Positions 6,464 to 9,015 of a DNA stretch of 9,015 bases are shown in pieces. Source of the stretch: Bacteroidota bacterium (GTDB lineage Bacteria > Bacteroidota > Bacteroidia > Bacteroidales > WCHB1-69). Location of the stretch: positions 1 through 9,015 of the forward strand of contig JAEWNB010000090.1 of assembly GCA_023392945.1 (NCBI GenBank), given 5' to 3'. The translations under genes and the position numbers were made by a program. The notes beneath the pieces were generated by a model. That model made no database searches and had not been told where the DNA came from. It saw only the letters and a list, made by a program, of their open reading frames with translations. The stretch's first letter is position 1. Every line of letters begins with the position of its first letter.

Positions 6464-7656
6464 CAACAGACTATTTTATTAATATCCTGAAAGAAATTAG
6501 GGTATGATTTTGAAACTACTTCAGCGTTTTGAATCATCACCCTATTTTTTGTTGCAAACAGCGCAAACGCCATCACAAAGCGATGATCCTGAAAGCTCTC
6601 AAAACAGAGATCCTGATTGCGGCATTCCTTAATCTCTCTAATATGAAGGCTCTTATTATCAATGATAGTTATCTTAGCAAAAGGGGATAATGCTTTTTCC
6701 AGCATCTCCAACCGTCTGGATTCCTTATAATTTAAGTTCTGCAACCCCGTCAGATCCAATTCAACCTGTAACAATATTCCCACCACTGCCAATATCGGAG
6801 TTAAGTCGGGATTTTCCGAAAGATCAAGTGTCAACTTCGAAATTTTATCTCTTTTGGAATCAGCATCCTGTCTGATAACAATTCCCTCAGCTGTTTCGGT
6901 AGTAATAACCTTCAAAGAATCAAAAATATCGACAATTTTACAATCCCCTTGCAGGCTCTCTTTTCTCAACCCGGGCATTTCGCATACGGCTCCCTCACAC
7001 AAAGCAACCAGAGCATACCAAAAAGCCGCCGAACTCCAGTCTCGTTCAATTTCCGACAAAGGAATATTGCGGTTGTGACTGTTAATATCTTCCATCACTT
7101 TCCCGGTCATTGCAATATATCCTGCCGAAGCCGGTTTCTCCGGAATTATCTTGAGTTCCTTTAACCCAATAACCTCACTGATAAGCAACAGAGAACTGGC
7201 AAACTGACTGCTATGGGTACAATCAATTTGGATTCTTTCCGCAGAACACTCCTTTCCTCTTATTAAAATCCCTTTTTTCTCTTTTTTTATGCTCGCTCCA
7301 CAACCCTGAAGAGTCACAATAAGGTTGTCAATAGGTCTTCTCAGGAGTCGCTCTGAACCCGTTAAAAACCAATTTCCTTCCGTGACAGCTAAAACTGAAA
7401 GCAAAAAACGATAGCCGGCACCACAATCACGAACATCTATTACTACCGGATCAGGATCGTTTTTTTCCAAATTATCATCAATTATAACCAAATTATCATG
7501 TATAATCTTAATATCATCTGCATCATCCTCACGTATGGGCAAAATGACTCCATTTTTCAGATAATAAAAAATAAGATACCGAATTGTAATACTTTTAGAC
7601 CTGCTTAATTCAATCCTCACTTTCCAATTCTTTTTTTCTCTCAGGTCTAAATTCAT
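6460..7656 (-). CDS. aroA: 3-phosphoshikimate 1-carboxyvinyltransferase (EPSP synthase)
   Basis: This enzyme joins phosphoenolpyruvate to shikimate-3-phosphate, the sixth step of chorismate synthesis. At 398 residues it is shorter than E. coli AroA (427) and divergent, but conserved sites can be followed in order. They are SKS-x3-R (20-26, Lys21/Arg26), LLRRPIDNL (104-112), SSQFASSLLL (149-158), Ser177/Tyr180 in PASAGYIAMT, and DWSSAAFWY (206-214). Asp284 follows in ENPDLTPILAV, then KESRRL (311-316), DHRFVMAFAL (357-366) and VVSKSYP (380-386, Lys383). The residues matching E. coli Lys22, Arg124, Asp313, Glu341, Arg344, Arg386 and Lys411 are present, so activity is likely. The PEP loop is unusual: GAGYRF (79-84) replaces the usual GTAMRP/GTAMRF. 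The gene is convergent with atpG (4-base overlap) and divergent from gyrB. There is no Shine-Dalgarno before the ATG (complement of 7654-7656). Confidence 0.9.
   Translation of the reverse strand: MNLDLREKKNWKVRIELSRSKSITIRYLIFYYLKNGVILPIREDDADDIKIIHDNLVIIDDNLEKNDPDPVVIDVRDCGAGYRFLLSVLAVTEGNWFLTGSERLLRRPIDNLIVTLQGCGASIKKEKKGILIRGKECSAERIQIDCTHSSQFASSLLLISEVIGLKELKIIPEKPASAGYIAMTGKVMEDINSHNRNIPLSEIERDWSSAAFWYALVALCEGAVCEMPGLRKESLQGDCKIVDIFDSLKVITTETAEGIVIRQDADSKRDKISKLTLDLSENPDLTPILAVVGILLQVELDLTGLQNLNYKESRRLEMLEKALSPFAKITIIDNKSLHIREIKECRNQDLCFESFQDHRFVMAFALFATKNRVMIQNAEVVSKSYPNFFQDINKIVCC
6498..6550 (+). terminator. intrinsic terminator of atpHAG, lying inside aroA antisense
   Basis: On the plus strand, TAGGGT (6498-6503) and ATGATT (6504-6509) pair with AATCAT (6532-6537) and ACCCTA (6539-6544), with one bulged C at 6538. 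That gives 12 base pairs. An inner stem of GAAAC (6512-6516) with GTTTT (6526-6530), including one G-U pair, closes a 9-base loop. A run of six T (6545-6550) follows directly. This is a textbook hairpin-plus-U-tract in the right orientation, 35 bases after the atpG stop. On the minus strand the trailing sequence is not a clean T-run, so aroA transcription should be less affected. The stem codes for AroA residues around 371-386 in antisense. Confidence 0.65.
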
Positions 7657-7678
7657 TTTACTCTTATTATGTTCTAAA

Positions 7679-7771
7679 TTTATTGTCTAAATGATTGAAA
7701 ATTAAGAAAATCACCTATTACAATCAAACATCAATTTATTATCACAAAATTAATTTTTTTTTGACAATAAA
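7679..7771. repeat. 9-base inverted repeat spanning the aroA-gyrB intergenic region
   Basis: TTTATTGTC (7679-7687) is the exact reverse complement of GACAATAAA (7763-7771); the arms are 75 bases apart. One arm lies in the predicted aroA leader; the other is just upstream of the gyrB -33 element (7777-7780). The 181-base region is very AT-rich, so chance is a real possibility. If functional, the arms could be paired operator half-sites. A shorter pair, TGATTG (7692-7697) and CAATCA (7721-7726), lies between them. No gene is visible in the region. Confidence 0.25.
7745..7752 (-). promoter_or_regulatory. possible -7 element of the aroA promoter
   Basis: Read on the minus strand this is TAATTTTG, an exact TAnnTTTG match. 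Transcription would start near 7740 and give an aroA leader of roughly 84 bases. No TTTG is found at the expected -33 distance. A palindromic TAAATTTA at 7675-7682, closer to the start codon, is a weaker alternative. The region is AT-rich, so a match by chance is not unlikely. Confidence 0.35.
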
Positions 7772-7776
7772 AGGGG

Positions 7777-7805
7777 TTTGTATATCACTTTTTTTATTAT
7801 CTTTG
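7777..7805 (+). promoter_or_regulatory. Bacteroidota-type promoter of gyrB
   Basis: A full -33 element TTTG (7777-7780) and a full -7 element TATCTTTG (7798-7805) are separated by 17 bases, within the known range for Bacteroidota promoters. This is the best promoter in the window. Transcription would start near 7811, leaving a leader of about 27 A/T-rich bases without a Shine-Dalgarno before the ATG at 7838. The run of T before the -7 element may add curvature; a supercoiling-sensitive response, common for gyrB, is only inference. Confidence 0.75.
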
Positions 7806-7837
7806 TGTAGTCTAAAAATTAAATTATATTGCTGATT

Positions 7838-9015
7838 ATGAGTGAGTTAGATAAAAGAAAAAAAGAAAACGAAGATTACAATGCAGAAAACATTCAAGTA
7901 CTTGAAGGTCTTGAAGCAGTAAGGAAACGTCCCGCCATGTATATTGGCGATGTTGGCGAGCGCGGTTTGCATCATTTAGTGTATGAAGTTGTAGATAATT
8001 CCATTGATGAAGCTTTAGCCGGCTTCTGTAATAATATTGAAGTTTTTATTAATGAGGACAACTCTGTTTCTGTCATCGATAACGGTCGTGGAATCCCGAC
8101 TGATTTTCATGAAAAAGAACAGCGCTCTGCTCTTGAGGTTGTGCTGACAGTATTACATGCCGGAGGTAAATTCAATAAAGAGTCTTACAAAGTTTCCGGA
8201 GGGTTGCACGGCGTTGGGGTTTCCTGTGTGAATGCTCTTTCAAAACATTTACGTGCTGACATTTATCGTAACGGGAAACATTTTCTTCAGGAATATGCCT
8301 ATGGAAAGCCTCTCTATTCAATAAAAGAGTTGGAAGATTCTGACCAAAAGGGGACCAAAATTACTTTCCTGCCCGACGATTCTATCTTTATTACGAAACA
8401 GTATAATTACAATACTTTATCTACCAGACTTAAAGAGTTGGCATTTTTAAATAGAGGGATTACTTTAAAAATAACAGATTTAAGAGAAGTTGATGATAAT
8501 GGCAATTATATTACCGATACTTTTTATTCCGATGAAGGATTGAAAGATTTTATCAAATATCTGGATAGTGGACGTGAAAAAATCATGGAGTATCCTATAT
8601 ACATGGAAGGGGAAAAACAGAATGTTGCCGTGGAAATTGTAATGCAGTATAATACTTCATTTACGGAAAACATCCATTCTTATGTTAATAACATTAATAC
8701 GATAGAAGGGGGAACGCATCTTACGGGATTCAGAAGAGCCTTAACCAGAACGCTTAAAAAATATGCTGATGAAAGTAAAATGCTTGAAAAGCTGGAAAAA
8801 CAGAAAATCGAAATTTCTGGAGATGATTTCAGAGAAGGCTTAACTTCTATTATTTCCGTAAAAGTTCCGGAACCTCAGTTTGAAGGTCAGACTAAGACCA
8901 AACTTGGAAATAATGAAGTTTTGGGTATTGTTGACCAGATGGCAGGGGAGATGTTGACAAATTACCTCGAGGAAAATCCAAAAGATGCCAAAGAAATTGT
9001 CAACAAGGTGATTTT
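7838..9015 (+). CDS. gyrB: DNA gyrase subunit B (partial, 3' end outside window)
   Basis: The first 392 codons of the ATPase subunit of DNA gyrase are present; the frame is still open at the window edge. With GyrA it introduces negative supercoils using ATP. The GHKL ATPase domain is complete: VLEGLEAVRKRPAMYIGD (21-38), EVVDNSIDEAL (50-60) with catalytic Glu50 and Mg-binding Asn54, DNGRGIP (81-87), and the ATP lid GGLHGVGVSCVNALS (121-135). The transducer domain ends with QTKTKLGN (351-358), whose Gln351 and Lys353 match the ATP-contacting residues of E. coli GyrB. The N-terminus and the LHHLVYEVVDN form favour GyrB over ParE. The highly charged first 20 residues and the placement behind a consensus promoter support ATG 7838. 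The TOPRIM domain lies beyond the window. Confidence 0.95.
   Translation, partial: MSELDKRKKENEDYNAENIQVLEGLEAVRKRPAMYIGDVGERGLHHLVYEVVDNSIDEALAGFCNNIEVFINEDNSVSVIDNGRGIPTDFHEKEQRSALEVVLTVLHAGGKFNKESYKVSGGLHGVGVSCVNALSKHLRADIYRNGKHFLQEYAYGKPLYSIKELEDSDQKGTKITFLPDDSIFITKQYNYNTLSTRLKELAFLNRGITLKITDLREVDDNGNYITDTFYSDEGLKDFIKYLDSGREKIMEYPIYMEGEKQNVAVEIVMQYNTSFTENIHSYVNNINTIEGGTHLTGFRRALTRTLKKYADESKMLEKLEKQKIEISGDDFREGLTSIISVKVPEPQFEGQTKTKLGNNEVLGIVDQMAGEMLTNYLEENPKDAKEIVNKVI

Noticed and set aside
6482..6505. Hairpin ATATCCT/AGGGTAT with a 10-base loop after atpG
   Set aside because: It is short, has a G-U pair and no T-run, and competes with the much stronger hairpin at 6498-6544 that does have one.
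7761..7786. TTGACA upstream of gyrB resembling a sigma70 -35 box
   Set aside because: The nearest -10-like sequence (TATATC, 7781-7786) is only 14 bases away and poor, while an exact Bacteroidota -33/-7 pair lies just downstream.
7735..7800. Possible replication origin or DnaA boxes next to gyrB (TTATCACAA, AT-rich stretch)
   Set aside because: The best candidate differs from TTATCCACA at three positions, there is no cluster of boxes, and neither dnaA nor dnaN is nearby.
1..9015. Mobile element, defence system, CRISPR array or structured RNA gene
   Set aside because: Coding density is high, every long frame is a recognised housekeeping gene, the largest spacer is 181 bases, and there are no spaced repeats, integrase-like proteins or tRNA-like folds that I can see.

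Overview
This window looks like ordinary core chromosome from a Bacteroidota (Bacteroidetes) bacterium, most likely of the Bacteroidales or a nearby group. Four things point there. The signal peptidase has the long, N-terminally extended form typical of that phylum. The start codons lack Shine-Dalgarno sequences and sit behind A/T-rich leaders. At least three gene starts are preceded by the phylum-specific -7 promoter element TAnnTTTG (TATTTTTG, TATCTTTG, TATCTTTG). The dapB-lepB pairing is also familiar from this phylum. The DNA is moderately AT-rich throughout, and I see no transposase, integrase, att site, CRISPR array, tRNA or rRNA.

Layout, left to right. Bases 1-132 hold the 3' end of dapB (lysine/diaminopimelate synthesis), followed after 4 bases by lepB (signal peptidase I, 137-1768). 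A 125-base gap holds a promoter and leads to a CCA-adding tRNA nucleotidyltransferase with an HD domain (start chosen at 1894, stop 3315). A second promoter then drives a compact three-gene ATP synthase cluster: atpH (delta), atpA (alpha) and atpG (gamma), 3403-6463. The last gene meets aroA (EPSP synthase, minus strand, 6460-7656) tail to tail with a 4-base overlap. A strong hairpin plus T-run that probably terminates the atp transcript lies inside the aroA coding sequence. A 181-base divergent intergenic region separates aroA from gyrB (7838 onward, plus strand), which runs off the window.

Functionally these are independent housekeeping units: peptidoglycan/lysine precursor supply, protein secretion, tRNA 3'-end maturation, part of the F1Fo ATP synthase, aromatic amino acid synthesis and DNA supercoiling. 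The atp cluster encodes only the delta, alpha and gamma subunits. The beta/epsilon genes and the Fo a, c and b genes must lie elsewhere if the enzyme is complete.

I found no convincing undescribed system. The points worth a second look are modest: a terminator-like hairpin embedded in the antisense of the aroA active-site lysine motif; a changed PEP/glyphosate-contact loop in AroA; an apparent internal duplication in LepB; the split atp locus; a spurious upstream TTG start that lies within a promoter; and an inverted repeat that could be shared by the aroA and gyrB promoters.
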